Both the position numbers and the translations under genes were made by a program. Shown here one piece after another: positions 35,005 through 42,244 of a DNA stretch of 64,000 nucleotides; the first letter of the stretch is position 1, and the number at the start of each line of letters is the position of its first letter. The notes below the pieces were generated by a model. That model made no database searches, had not been told where the DNA came from, and worked only from the letters and a program-made list of their open reading frames with translations. The stretch lies in assembly GCF_002210095.1 (NCBI RefSeq), contig NZ_AQQR01000012.1, positions 1-64,000 of the forward strand, read 5' to 3'. Origin of the DNA: Marinibacterium profundimaris. GTDB taxonomy: Bacteria > Pseudomonadota > Alphaproteobacteria > Rhodobacterales > Rhodobacteraceae.

Positions 35005-35912
35005 GCGCCATCAATCCCGTCCTGCTGATCGCCTCGCTGATGGTCGCGGCCACGCCCCTGCTGCTGGCCGCGATCGGAGAGCTTGTCGTGGAACGCGCGG
35101 GCGTTCTGAACCTCGGTGTCGAGGGCATGATGATCACCGGCGCGATCTGCGGCTTTGCCATCGCGGTGGAAACCGGCTCGCCGGTTCTGGGGTTCATCGC
35201 AGCCGCCCTTGGGGGCGCGCTGCTTTCGGTGCTCTTCGCGATCCTCACGCAATTCGCCCTGGCCAACCAGGTGGCATCGGGCCTGGCGCTGACCCTCTTC
35301 GGCCTCGGCCTGTCGTCCCTTCTGGGCCAGCGCTACGTGGGCATCAAACCGCCCGAGACCGGAGACGCCTTCGGCGCCCTGGGCGATATCCCGGTGATCG
35401 GTCCGATCCTCTTCGGCCATGACCTGATGCTCTATGTCGGCATCCTGATCGTCGCCGGCGTCTGGGCGTTGCTGAAATTCACCCGCGCCGGGCTGATCCT
35501 GCGCGCGGTGGGCGAGAACCACGATGCGGCCCATGCGCTGGGCTACAAGGTCAAGCGCATCCGGGTGATGGCGATCCTCTTCGGCGGTGCCTGCGCGGGT
35601 CTCGGCGGGGCCTACATCAGCCTGATCCGCGTGCCACAATGGACCGAGGGCATGACCGCGGGCATCGGCTGGATCGCCCTCGCCCTGGTGGTCTTTGCCA
35701 GCTGGAAGCCCTGGCGCGTCCTGATCGGTGCCTATCTTTTCGGCGGCGTCACCGTGCTTCAGCTTAATCTGCAGGCGGCAGGTGTTGCGATCCCTGTCGA
35801 ATATCTTGCAATGTCGCCCTACCTGATCACGATCCTCGTGCTCGTGATCCTGTCCGCGGACAAGAGCAATGCCCCGGCCTCGCTTGGCCGGACCTTCCAT
35901 GCCTCAAGCTGA
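34995..35912 (+). CDS. Nucleoside/purine ABC importer, permease 2
   Basis: A 305-residue inner-membrane permease of the YufQ/NupQ type. Its ELVVERAGVLNLGVEGMMITGAICGF block near residues 28-53 is the family hallmark. Several hydrophobic helices follow, and the conserved RAVGENHDAAHALGYKVKRIRVMAILFGGA coupling segment (residues about 170-200) contacts the ATPase. It is separated from permease 1 by the hairpin at 34883 and is followed 39 bases later by the substrate-binding protein. Confidence 0.92.
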   Translation: MDLSAINPVLLIASLMVAATPLLLAAIGELVVERAGVLNLGVEGMMITGAICGFAIAVETGSPVLGFIAAALGGALLSVLFAILTQFALANQVASGLALTLFGLGLSSLLGQRYVGIKPPETGDAFGALGDIPVIGPILFGHDLMLYVGILIVAGVWALLKFTRAGLILRAVGENHDAAHALGYKVKRIRVMAILFGGACAGLGGAYISLIRVPQWTEGMTAGIGWIALALVVFASWKPWRVLIGAYLFGGVTVLQLNLQAAGVAIPVEYLAMSPYLITILVLVILSADKSNAPASLGRTFHASS

Positions 35913-35951
35913 TCGCTGCGGGGCCAAAGACCTGAACGATAGGGGATTTCG

Positions 35952-37019
35952 ATGAAACGTACTGCACTTCTGGCCGGGGTCGCCCTGGCCCTGGGCCTGG
36001 CCGGCGCGGCCGTGGCCCAGACCAAGGTCGGCTTTGTCTATGTCGGCCCGGTGGGCGACGGCGGCTGGACCTACGAACACAACCAGGGCCGCCTGGCGGT
36101 CGAAGAGGAATTCGGCGACCAGGTCGAAACCGTCTACGTCGAGAACGTGGCCGAGGGCCCCGATGCCGAACGTGTCATCACCCAGATGGCGCTGCAGGGC
36201 GCGGACCTGATCTTCACCACCTCCTTCGGCTACATGGACCCGACCGTGAATGTCGCGGCCAAGTTCCCGGACGTGAAGTTCGAACACGCCACCGGTTACA
36301 AGACCGCGCCCAACGTCTCCACCTACTCCGCCCGCTTCTATGAAGGCCGCGCGGTGCAGGGCACGATCGCCGGCATGATGACCGAGAGCAACATCATCGG
36401 CTACATCGGCTCCTACCCGATCCCCGAAGTGATCCGCGGCATCAACTCGGCCTATATCCACGCCAAGAAGGTGAACCCGGATGTCGAGTTCAAGATCGTC
36501 TGGGCCTACACCTGGTTCGATCCCGCGAAAGAGGCCGACGCCGCCAAGGTGCTGATCGAACAGGGCGCGGACGTGATCCTGCAGCACACCGACTCCACCG
36601 CGCCGCTTGCCGCCGCCAAGGCCGCCGGCAACGTGATCGGCTTCGGCCAGGCCTCGGACATGGCCGAATACAAGCCCTCGCCGCGGGTCTCCTCTATCAT
36701 CGACAACTGGGCGCCCTATTACATCCAGCGCACCCGCGACGTGATGGACGGCACCTGGGAAAGCCAGTCGGTCTGGCAGGGGATCGACGCCGGCATGGTC
36801 GAAATCGGCGAGATCACCGACACCGTCCCGGAAGAAGCGAAGGCCGCCGCGCTCGAGGTCATGAACGGGATCGCCAACGGCGAGTATCACCCCTTCACCG
36901 GCCCGCTGAACAAGCAGGACGGCACGCCCTGGCTGGCCGAGGGCGAAATCGCCGATGACGGCACCCTGGCCGGCATGAACTTCTACGTCGAGGGCCTGAC
37001 CGGCGAGATCCCGCAGTAA
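35952..37019 (+). CDS. BMP-family periplasmic substrate-binding protein
   Basis: A 355-residue exported receptor of the BMP (PnrA-like) family that binds purine nucleosides or related purines. It has a Sec signal MKRTALLAGVALALGLAGAAVAQ with an A-x-A cleavage site and no lipobox cysteine, so it is soluble rather than a lipoprotein. Core motifs are KVGFVYVGPVGDGGWTYEHNQGR, GADLIFTTSFGYMD, YIGSYPIPEVIRGINS and ILQHTDSTAPLAAA. Together with xdhABC the ligand is probably a purine base or nucleoside such as xanthine or hypoxanthine; this is inference from context. AGGGGA gives a ribosome binding site, and a terminator follows. Confidence 0.92.
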   Translation: MKRTALLAGVALALGLAGAAVAQTKVGFVYVGPVGDGGWTYEHNQGRLAVEEEFGDQVETVYVENVAEGPDAERVITQMALQGADLIFTTSFGYMDPTVNVAAKFPDVKFEHATGYKTAPNVSTYSARFYEGRAVQGTIAGMMTESNIIGYIGSYPIPEVIRGINSAYIHAKKVNPDVEFKIVWAYTWFDPAKEADAAKVLIEQGADVILQHTDSTAPLAAAKAAGNVIGFGQASDMAEYKPSPRVSSIIDNWAPYYIQRTRDVMDGTWESQSVWQGIDAGMVEIGEITDTVPEEAKAAALEVMNGIANGEYHPFTGPLNKQDGTPWLAEGEIADDGTLAGMNFYVEGLTGEIPQ

Positions 37020-37058
37020 GCGGCGCTTGCCCGGGCCCGCGTGCGCCCCGAAAACAGC

Positions 37059-37086
37059 AAAGGCCCCGTCCACCGACGGGGCCTTT
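37059..37086 (+). terminator. Rho-independent terminator of the purine operon
   Basis: AAAGGCCCCGTC, loop CACC, GACGGGGCCTTT: a 12-base-pair stem ending in TTT, 40 bases after the binding-protein stop. Confidence 0.88.
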
Positions 37087-37189
37087 CCGCGTTCTGTTCA
37101 TGGCGAGAGCCGGCACGCCTCCCTCTAGGCGAGCCGGTCGTGTCCCGCAGTCGGACCGCGCAGCCGGAACATGCCAGCCTGCCAGGGAT

Positions 37190-37212
37190 GTAGGGTGGGG
37201 TTTCACCCCACC
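37190..37212 (+). repeat. GTAGGGTGGGG palindrome, single copy
   Basis: GTAGGGTGGGGTTTCACCCC plus ACC, eight bases before the stop codon of the minus-strand SHOCT gene. Same orientation as the copy after dnaE. Confidence 0.8.
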
Positions 37213-37219
37213 GCCCGGG

Positions 37220-38101
37220 TCACAGCCGCGACAGCAGCTCCATCTTCTTCTCGGCGAATTCCTCATCCGAGATGATGCCCTTGTCCCGCAGGCCGCCCAG
37301 CTTCTCGAGCGTTGCGAAGATCTCGTCGCTGTTGCCCGACGGCGCCGGCCCCGGGGCCGGCGCGGCGTATGGCTCCGGCGCGGGCTCCTGCATCTGCTGT
37401 GGCACCGGGTCGGATTCGGGCATCTGCTGCGGCTCCTGCACCGGCTCCCCGCCCACCGGCACCACCGGCAGGTCGGCCACACGGACCAGCCCGAACTGGC
37501 TGGTGAAGGTCAGCGACTGATCGCCGCCCTGCTGCTGGCCGAAGCCGCCGATATTGTGCTGGCCGGTGTCATAGACCGTGACCTGCCCGTTCAGCAGGAT
37601 CGCCAGCCGGCAGCTACCAGGAAAATAGGCGTATTTGAGATCATTCTGCGACCCCACCGAGGCCGGCTGCCCCAGGTCCTGCGGCCACCAGTTGCCCTGG
37701 CCAGAGCCGGACACGAAAAGGCTAGACTGGCCGAAACCGCCGCCACCGCCCTGCATCTGCATCTGGCCGCCGCCCTGGCTCTGCCCCTGATAGGAGCTGC
37801 TCTGGTTCTGGTAGCTCGCCGGCGGCTGGAACACCTGATTGGCGGCCAGCGTGTTCGACAATTCCGAACACAGCCCGTCCACCCGCGCCTTCAGCCCGTT
37901 GTTGAACATGTCGCCGATCATCGTCATGCCGCCCATCGACCACTGGCCCATGCCGCCCAGCTCCCAGTGGTTGAACTGCGCCTGGCTGCCGCCGCCCTGG
38001 CTGAGCGAGACCAGCACATGGGTCACGGCGTCCGGGCTGAAACCGTGGCGCGCGGCCACGTCGTTCACGATCGATTGCCCCTCGGGGGTGAGCAGTGTCA
38101 T
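37220..38101 (-). CDS. SHOCT-domain protein
   Basis: A 293-residue protein of unknown function. The C-terminal 35 residues are a clear SHOCT domain (LEKLGGLRDKGIISDEEFAEKKMELLSRL). The middle is Gln/Gly/Ser-rich and disordered (about 90-130), followed by a beta-rich segment with the LKYAYFPGSCRLAILLNGQVTVYDTG pattern. A Pro/Glu-rich linker (about 215-255) precedes SHOCT. The N-terminus (LLTPEGQSIVNDVAARHGFSPDAV) resembles a small helical domain also found in other Rhodobacteraceae SHOCT proteins. SHOCT modules mediate oligomerisation or membrane association in other proteins. No signal peptide is visible. Confidence 0.75.
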   Translation of the reverse strand: MTLLTPEGQSIVNDVAARHGFSPDAVTHVLVSLSQGGGSQAQFNHWELGGMGQWSMGGMTMIGDMFNNGLKARVDGLCSELSNTLAANQVFQPPASYQNQSSSYQGQSQGGGQMQMQGGGGGFGQSSLFVSGSGQGNWWPQDLGQPASVGSQNDLKYAYFPGSCRLAILLNGQVTVYDTGQHNIGGFGQQQGGDQSLTFTSQFGLVRVADLPVVPVGGEPVQEPQQMPESDPVPQQMQEPAPEPYAAPAPGPAPSGNSDEIFATLEKLGGLRDKGIISDEEFAEKKMELLSRL

Positions 38102-38294
38102 CAGAGGTCTCCCATCCGTTCTGTTCGGTTTTCGGAACCGCGCGATGGTCTGGCGATCGCGGGGGGCCTAACATGCACCCGGCACCTGCGGTAGGGGTAA
38201 TATCCCGGACAACGGGCCGGTCCTGTTCCGTGTTCCTGACAGATGGCGCGCTCAGGGACTTTTCAAGCCCCGGTGAGAGTGACAAAGAAGACGA

Positions 38295-39233
38295 ATGAAC
38301 AAACTTGCGACCTTGACCCATTCGCCCGCTGGGCGCTTTTCCTTCGGAACGATGCAATTCGGCGGCGCGGCGGATGCCTTGGCCAGCGAGTCCATGTACG
38401 AGACATGCCGCGCCGCCGGGATTACCCATTTCGACACCGCCCACATGTACACCGACGGCGCCTCGGAAACGCTGCTCGGCCAGTTCGTCGCCCCCGAGCG
38501 CGAGAACGTCTTCGTCGCGACCAAGGTGGGCTTCACCGGGGGCGCCTCGGCCGCGAACATGCGCGCGCAGTTCGACACCTGCCGCCAGAGGCTGGGCATG
38601 GACGAGGTCGACGCGCTCTACCTGCACCGGTTCGATCCCGACACCGACCTGCGCGAAACGATGGAATGCTTCGCCGCGCTGAAGGCCGAGGGGCTGATCC
38701 GCTACGTGGGCCTGTCCAACTTCGCCGCGTGGCAGGTGATGAAGGCCGTGCGCCTCGCCGCGGAATTCGATTTGCAGGTCGACCTGCTGCAACCGATGTA
38801 CAGCCTGGTGACGCGCCAGGCCGAGGTCGAGATCCTGCCGATGTGCGCCGACCAGGGCATCACCGCCGTCACCTATTCACCGCTGGGCGCCGGGCTGCTG
38901 ACCGGCAAGTACACCCGTGGCCCCGCCGACGGCCGCCTGACCGAGGATCAGCGCTACAAGGCGCGCTACGCCCCCGGCCACATGGCCCGCGCCGCCGAGG
39001 GCCTTGCCGCCCTGGCCGAGGAGCTGGGCACCCATCCCGCCACGCTCGCCGTGGCCTGGGTCGCCGCGCATCCCACCGCCCCGGTGCCGATCCTGTCGGG
39101 CCGCTCGGCCGAGCAGCTGACGCCCTCGCTCGCCGCGATGGGGCACCCGATGCCGCCCGAGCTTTACGCCCGGATCGCGGCGCTGTCGCCCACCCCGCCG
39201 CCGGCGACCGACCGGATCGAGGAGCAGGCATGA
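38295..39233 (+). CDS. Aldo/keto reductase
   Basis: A 312-residue TIM-barrel NADPH-dependent oxidoreductase. The catalytic tetrad is visible as Asp and Tyr in FDTAHMYTDG, Lys in VATKVGF and His in LYLHRFD. The cofactor end shows YSPLGAGLLTGKY and the late ILSGRSAEQL phosphate-binding loop. It belongs to the YdjG/Tas-like group acting on small aldehydes or ketones; the substrate is unknown. It overlaps the DUF938 gene by four bases. Confidence 0.9.
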   Translation: MNKLATLTHSPAGRFSFGTMQFGGAADALASESMYETCRAAGITHFDTAHMYTDGASETLLGQFVAPERENVFVATKVGFTGGASAANMRAQFDTCRQRLGMDEVDALYLHRFDPDTDLRETMECFAALKAEGLIRYVGLSNFAAWQVMKAVRLAAEFDLQVDLLQPMYSLVTRQAEVEILPMCADQGITAVTYSPLGAGLLTGKYTRGPADGRLTEDQRYKARYAPGHMARAAEGLAALAEELGTHPATLAVAWVAAHPTAPVPILSGRSAEQLTPSLAAMGHPMPPELYARIAALSPTPPPATDRIEEQA

Positions 39234-39883
39234 CACGCAAGCTGCCCCCCACCGCAAGCTTCGCCGAAGCCGCGGGGGGCGACCGGCTCTACGCACCCTC
39301 GGCCGAGCGCAACGCCGCGCCGATCGCGCAGCTGCTGGCCCTTGTCGCGCCCCGAACGGGCCGCGCGCTGGAGATCGCCAGCGGCACGGGCCAGCACGTG
39401 GTGGTCTTTGCCGAAACCCTGCCCGGCCTGACCTGGCAGCCCACCGAGCCCGACCCGGCCCGCCGCGCCAGCATCGACGCCCATGCCGCCGAGGCCGGGC
39501 TGGACAGCATCCGCGCGGCGCAACCGCTGGACGCCTGCACCGCCGGCTGGTCCGGGGACTGGCCGGGCCAGGACCTGATCGTGCTCAGCAACCTGCTGCA
39601 CCTCGTCAGCCAGCCCGAGGCGCTCACCCTGCTGTCCGAGGCCGCGCAGGCGCTGGCACCCGGCGGGGTCTTCGTGATCTACGGCCCCTTCAGGCGCGAC
39701 GGCAAGCTGACCAGCGAAGGCGACGAGACCTTCGACGGCCAGCTGCGCGAGGCCGATCCGGCCATCGGCTACAAGAATGACGCCGAGATCCGCGAGGCGC
39801 TGACCGAGGCCGGGCTTGAGATCCTCCGCCAGGTCGAGATGCCCGCCAACAACCTGGCCCTGGTCGCCCGGCGCGGCGCCTGA
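39230..39883 (+). CDS. DUF938 family, SAM-dependent methyltransferase fold
   Basis: A 217-residue DUF938 protein. The N-terminus is SFAEAAGGDRLYAPSAERN AAPI-like, the SAM motif is LEIASGTGQHVV near residues 45-57, and the family-specific LIVLSNLLHLVS and FVIYGPFRRDGKLTSEGDETFD follow. The final NNLALVARR strand is conserved. The reaction is not known. It starts within the stop of the aldo/keto reductase gene (ATGA), so the pair is co-translated. Confidence 0.9.
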   Translation: MTRKLPPTASFAEAAGGDRLYAPSAERNAAPIAQLLALVAPRTGRALEIASGTGQHVVVFAETLPGLTWQPTEPDPARRASIDAHAAEAGLDSIRAAQPLDACTAGWSGDWPGQDLIVLSNLLHLVSQPEALTLLSEAAQALAPGGVFVIYGPFRRDGKLTSEGDETFDGQLREADPAIGYKNDAEIREALTEAGLEILRQVEMPANNLALVARRGA

Positions 39884-39945
39884 ACATGCCCTGTCGCCCG
39901 ATATCCCTCCACCCCGGCCGCCGCGCCTGCTGCGGGGGGCTGGAT

Positions 39946-39974
39946 GAGGTATTTATACCAAGAAGAAGACAGGG
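39946..39974 (+). repeat. GAGTATTT-type repeat, copy A
   Basis: GAGGTATTTATACCAAGAAG at 39946-39965 followed by AAGACAGGG. It matches copy B on the opposite strand at 40068-40097 and, more distantly, the segment inside xdhB. Confidence 0.65.
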
Positions 39975-39983
39975 CCGCGCGAC

Positions 39984-40001
39984 TGTCCCACGCGTGGGAC
40001 A
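39984..40001. repeat. 18-base perfect palindrome TGTCCCACGCGTGGGACA
   Basis: An exact dyad, found identically at 54654-54671. It is about 100 bases after the DUF938 stop. It may be a protein-binding site or part of a transcript-end structure. Confidence 0.8.
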
Positions 40002-40067
40002 CGGGCCGGCCGACGTGAAATCAAAGGGTTGCAGGCGCGCATTTACTTTTCGTTCATAAGTGCCACA

Positions 40068-40097
40068 CCCTGTCTTCTCCTTTGTCCAAATACTCCG
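40068..40097 (-). repeat. GAGTATTT-type repeat, copy B
   Basis: On the minus strand this reads CGGAGTATTTGGACAAAGGA followed by GAAGACAGGG, close to copy A. A and B form an inverted pair around the TGTCCCACGCGTGGGACA palindrome. Confidence 0.65.
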
Positions 40098-40152
40098 TTG
40101 AACCGGATCCCGCCCGCTCCTGCCCGCAGGCCGGCGCGCCGTCTCTGTCCCA

Positions 40153-40166
40153 CTGATCCAGATCAA
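40153..40166 (+). promoter_or_regulatory. FNR/FnrL-like operator upstream of the AhpD-like gene
   Basis: CTGATCCAGATCAA matches the TTGAT-N4-ATCAA consensus at nine of ten defined positions. It is centred 76 bases before the ATG at 40236, consistent with activation at -41.5 of a start near 40201. FnrL controls oxygen-responsive genes in Rhodobacteraceae; the link here is inference. Confidence 0.5.
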
Positions 40167-40235
40167 GGACAGCCCGGCCGCGCCATGATGTAGGCGGACA
40201 TGTTCCAATATCAGAATGTGTGAAGGACGACCGAG

Positions 40236-40571
40236 ATGAGCTGGACAGAGAAACTCGACCAGACCCGCGCAGGGCTGCGGGTGCTGAACACCGCCATTCC
40301 CGAGACCGCCAGGGGCTTTGGCGCGCTGTCGAAGGCGGCGAAACAGGGCGGTGCGCTGGATCTAAAGACAAAGGAGTTCGTCGCGCTGGCCATCGCCATC
40401 GCCGACCGCTGCGAGCCCTGTATCATGCTGCACGTGGACGCCCTGCAAAAGACCGGCGCCAGCCGCGAGGAGCTGGCGGACGTGCTGGGCATGTGCATCC
40501 AGATGGGCGGCGGCCCGTCGATGATGTATGCCGCCAAGGCGCTGGAATGCTGGGACGAACTGACCGCCTGA
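40236..40571 (+). CDS. Carboxymuconolactone decarboxylase / AhpD-like protein
   Basis: A 111-residue all-helical protein of the AhpD/CMD superfamily. The redox motif ADRCEPCIMLHVDAL gives Cys59-x-x-Cys62 and His66, with an upstream Glu in KTKEFVALAI, the proton relay of AhpD-type disulfide reductases. Peroxide detoxification or a thiol-redox role is therefore more likely than lactone decarboxylation. The FNR-like site upstream suggests oxygen-linked control. It is convergent with the D-lactate dehydrogenase gene. Confidence 0.88.
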   Translation: MSWTEKLDQTRAGLRVLNTAIPETARGFGALSKAAKQGGALDLKTKEFVALAIAIADRCEPCIMLHVDALQKTGASREELADVLGMCIQMGGGPSMMYAAKALECWDELTA

Positions 40572-40623
40572 GCCGGAGCCGCCGACCAGCATGGAGCCTG
40601 ATCCCAGACCGCGGGACGGGGCG

Positions 40624-40646
40624 CAGAATTTTCGGCGAAAATTCTG
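40624..40646. repeat. CAGAATTTTCG palindrome between convergent genes
   Basis: CAGAATTTTCG, one G, then CGAAAATTCTG: an 11-base-pair perfect hairpin in an otherwise very GC-rich gap between the AhpD-like gene and the D-lactate dehydrogenase gene. No T-run follows on either strand, so it is at best a weak bidirectional terminator. Confidence 0.7.
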
Positions 40647-40691
40647 GTCCCGCTCCGGTGTCAGGCTGCGGGACGGATCCCGGGGCCGCGA

Positions 40692-42098
40692 TCAGGCCGG
40701 GGGCAGGATCTTGCCCGGGTTCATGATGTTGTCCGGGTCGATGGCCGCCTTGATCGCCTGCATGTAGCGGATCGCGGGGCCCAGCTCCTGCTCCATGTAT
40801 TTCCGCTTGCCCTGCCCGATGCCGTGTTCGCCCGTGCAGGTCCCGTCCATCGAGATCGCCAGCTTGGCCAGCCAGGCGACATAGCCCTCGGCCTTTTCGA
40901 GCTCGGCCGGGTCGGATTTGTCGATCAGCGGGGACATGTGGAAATTGCCGTCGCCCACATGGCCCACCACGGGGCAGAGGATCCCAAGCTCGTCCGCCTT
41001 CGCCACCGCCAGGGCCACGCATTCGGCCAGCCGCGAGATCGGCACGCAGGCATCCGTCGCCACCGCCGAGGCGCCGGGCCGCAGTTGCAGCGAGGCCCAG
41101 TAGAAATCGTGCCGCGCCTTCCAGAGCCTGTTGCGTTCCTCGGTCGAGGTGGTCCATTCGAACCCGGTGCCGCCGACCTCTTCGGAGATCATGCCGAAGC
41201 TTTCGGCCTGTTCGGCCACGCCCGCGGTCGAGCCGTGGAATTCCAGCAGCAGCAGCGGTTCCTCGGGCAGGCCGAGCTTGGAATAGAGGTTCACCGCCTT
41301 CACCGCCATGGCATCCATCAGCTCCATCCGGGCGACCGGAATGCCGTACTGGATCGCCATCATCGCCGCCTGGCAGGCCGCGTCCAGCGTCGGGAAGGAA
41401 CAGCGCGCGGCCGAGATCGCCTCGGGGATGCCCTGCAGGCGCAGGGTGATCGCGGTGATCAGGCCCAGCGTGCCTTCGGAGCCGACCAGCAGGCGCGTCA
41501 GGTCATAGCCGGCCGAGGTCTTCTTGGCCCGCTGCGCGGTGCGGATGATGGTGCCGTCGGGCATCACCGCCTCGAGCGCGATGATGTTGTCCTTCATCGT
41601 GCCGTAGCGCACCGCGTTGGTGCCCGAGGCCCGCGTCGCGGCCATGCCACCCAGCGAGGCATTGGCGCCCGGATCGATGGGAAAGAACAGGCCCTTGTCA
41701 CGCAGCGCCACGTTCAGGTCCTCGCGGGTGACGCCGGGCTGCACGACCACGTCCAGATCCTCCGGGTGTACGGCGAGGATGCGGTTCATGCGGTTGAAAT
41801 CGACACAGATGCCGCCGGCGGGCGCGTTCACGTGGCCCTCCAGAGAGGATCCGACGCCGAAGGCGATCACCGGCACCTTGTGGGCGGCGCAGGTGCGCAC
41901 GATCTCGGCGACCTCTTCGGTGGTCTCGGGGAAGACCACGGCATCGGGGGCCTGGGTTTCCAGCCAGGTGGTGGTGTGGCCGTGCTGGTCACGGATCGCC
42001 CGGCCGGTCTGAAGCCGGTCGCCGAAGCGCTGCGTCAGGCTGGCGATCACGGTGGCGATCCCCGTTTCGTTCCGCTCAAGCGTGTCTGCGTGTCCCAT
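40692..42098 (-). CDS. FAD-binding D-lactate dehydrogenase (cytochrome/quinone type)
   Basis: A 468-residue flavoprotein of the VAO/PCMH family. The FAD domain shows VIAFGVGSSLEGHVNAPAGG and the LNVALRDKGLFFPIDPGANASLGGM pyrophosphate-binding segment. The C-terminal cap carries GHVGDGNFHMSPLI, with the histidines that bind substrate and metal, and GTCTGEHGIGQGKRKYM. Best match by pattern is respiratory D-lactate dehydrogenase; glycolate and 2-hydroxyglutarate dehydrogenases are relatives. A second family member lies at 59187. The 5' flank contains G-quadruplex hairpin copy 3. Confidence 0.9.
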   Translation of the reverse strand: MGHADTLERNETGIATVIASLTQRFGDRLQTGRAIRDQHGHTTTWLETQAPDAVVFPETTEEVAEIVRTCAAHKVPVIAFGVGSSLEGHVNAPAGGICVDFNRMNRILAVHPEDLDVVVQPGVTREDLNVALRDKGLFFPIDPGANASLGGMAATRASGTNAVRYGTMKDNIIALEAVMPDGTIIRTAQRAKKTSAGYDLTRLLVGSEGTLGLITAITLRLQGIPEAISAARCSFPTLDAACQAAMMAIQYGIPVARMELMDAMAVKAVNLYSKLGLPEEPLLLLEFHGSTAGVAEQAESFGMISEEVGGTGFEWTTSTEERNRLWKARHDFYWASLQLRPGASAVATDACVPISRLAECVALAVAKADELGILCPVVGHVGDGNFHMSPLIDKSDPAELEKAEGYVAWLAKLAISMDGTCTGEHGIGQGKRKYMEQELGPAIRYMQAIKAAIDPDNIMNPGKILPPA

Positions 42099-42143
42099 TC
42101 ATGTCCCCTTCGAAAGTCGGCGCGACATTGGACCTCTGTGCGC

Positions 42144-42212
42144 CGGGGGGCAAGGCAGATCGTGGCGGCGGGGTGGGTGGGCGGGCGCCGGCACGATCTG
42201 CCTTGCCCCCCG
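42144..42212 (+). repeat. G-quadruplex-loop hairpin, copy 3
   Basis: CGGGGGGCAAGGCAGATCGT plus G (42144-42164), g, CGGC pairs with GCCG, g, then the exact complement (42192-42212): 25 base pairs and one G.G mismatch. The 17-base loop is GGGGTGGGTGGGCGGGC (42170-42186). On the minus strand, TTGCCC inside the arm could be the -35 of the D-lactate dehydrogenase gene. Confidence 0.88.
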
Positions 42213-42244
42213 CCCTGACCCTGATCGGCCCGGTCGATGCCCCG

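Larger units (their letters stand above)
39884..40235. other. Repeat-rich intergenic region before the AhpD-like gene
   Basis: This 352-base gap contains two oppositely oriented copies of the GAGTATTT-type repeat (39946-39974 and 40068-40097), the 18-base palindrome at 39984-40001, and an FNR-like site at 40153-40166. I see no gene in it. Confidence 0.65.
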
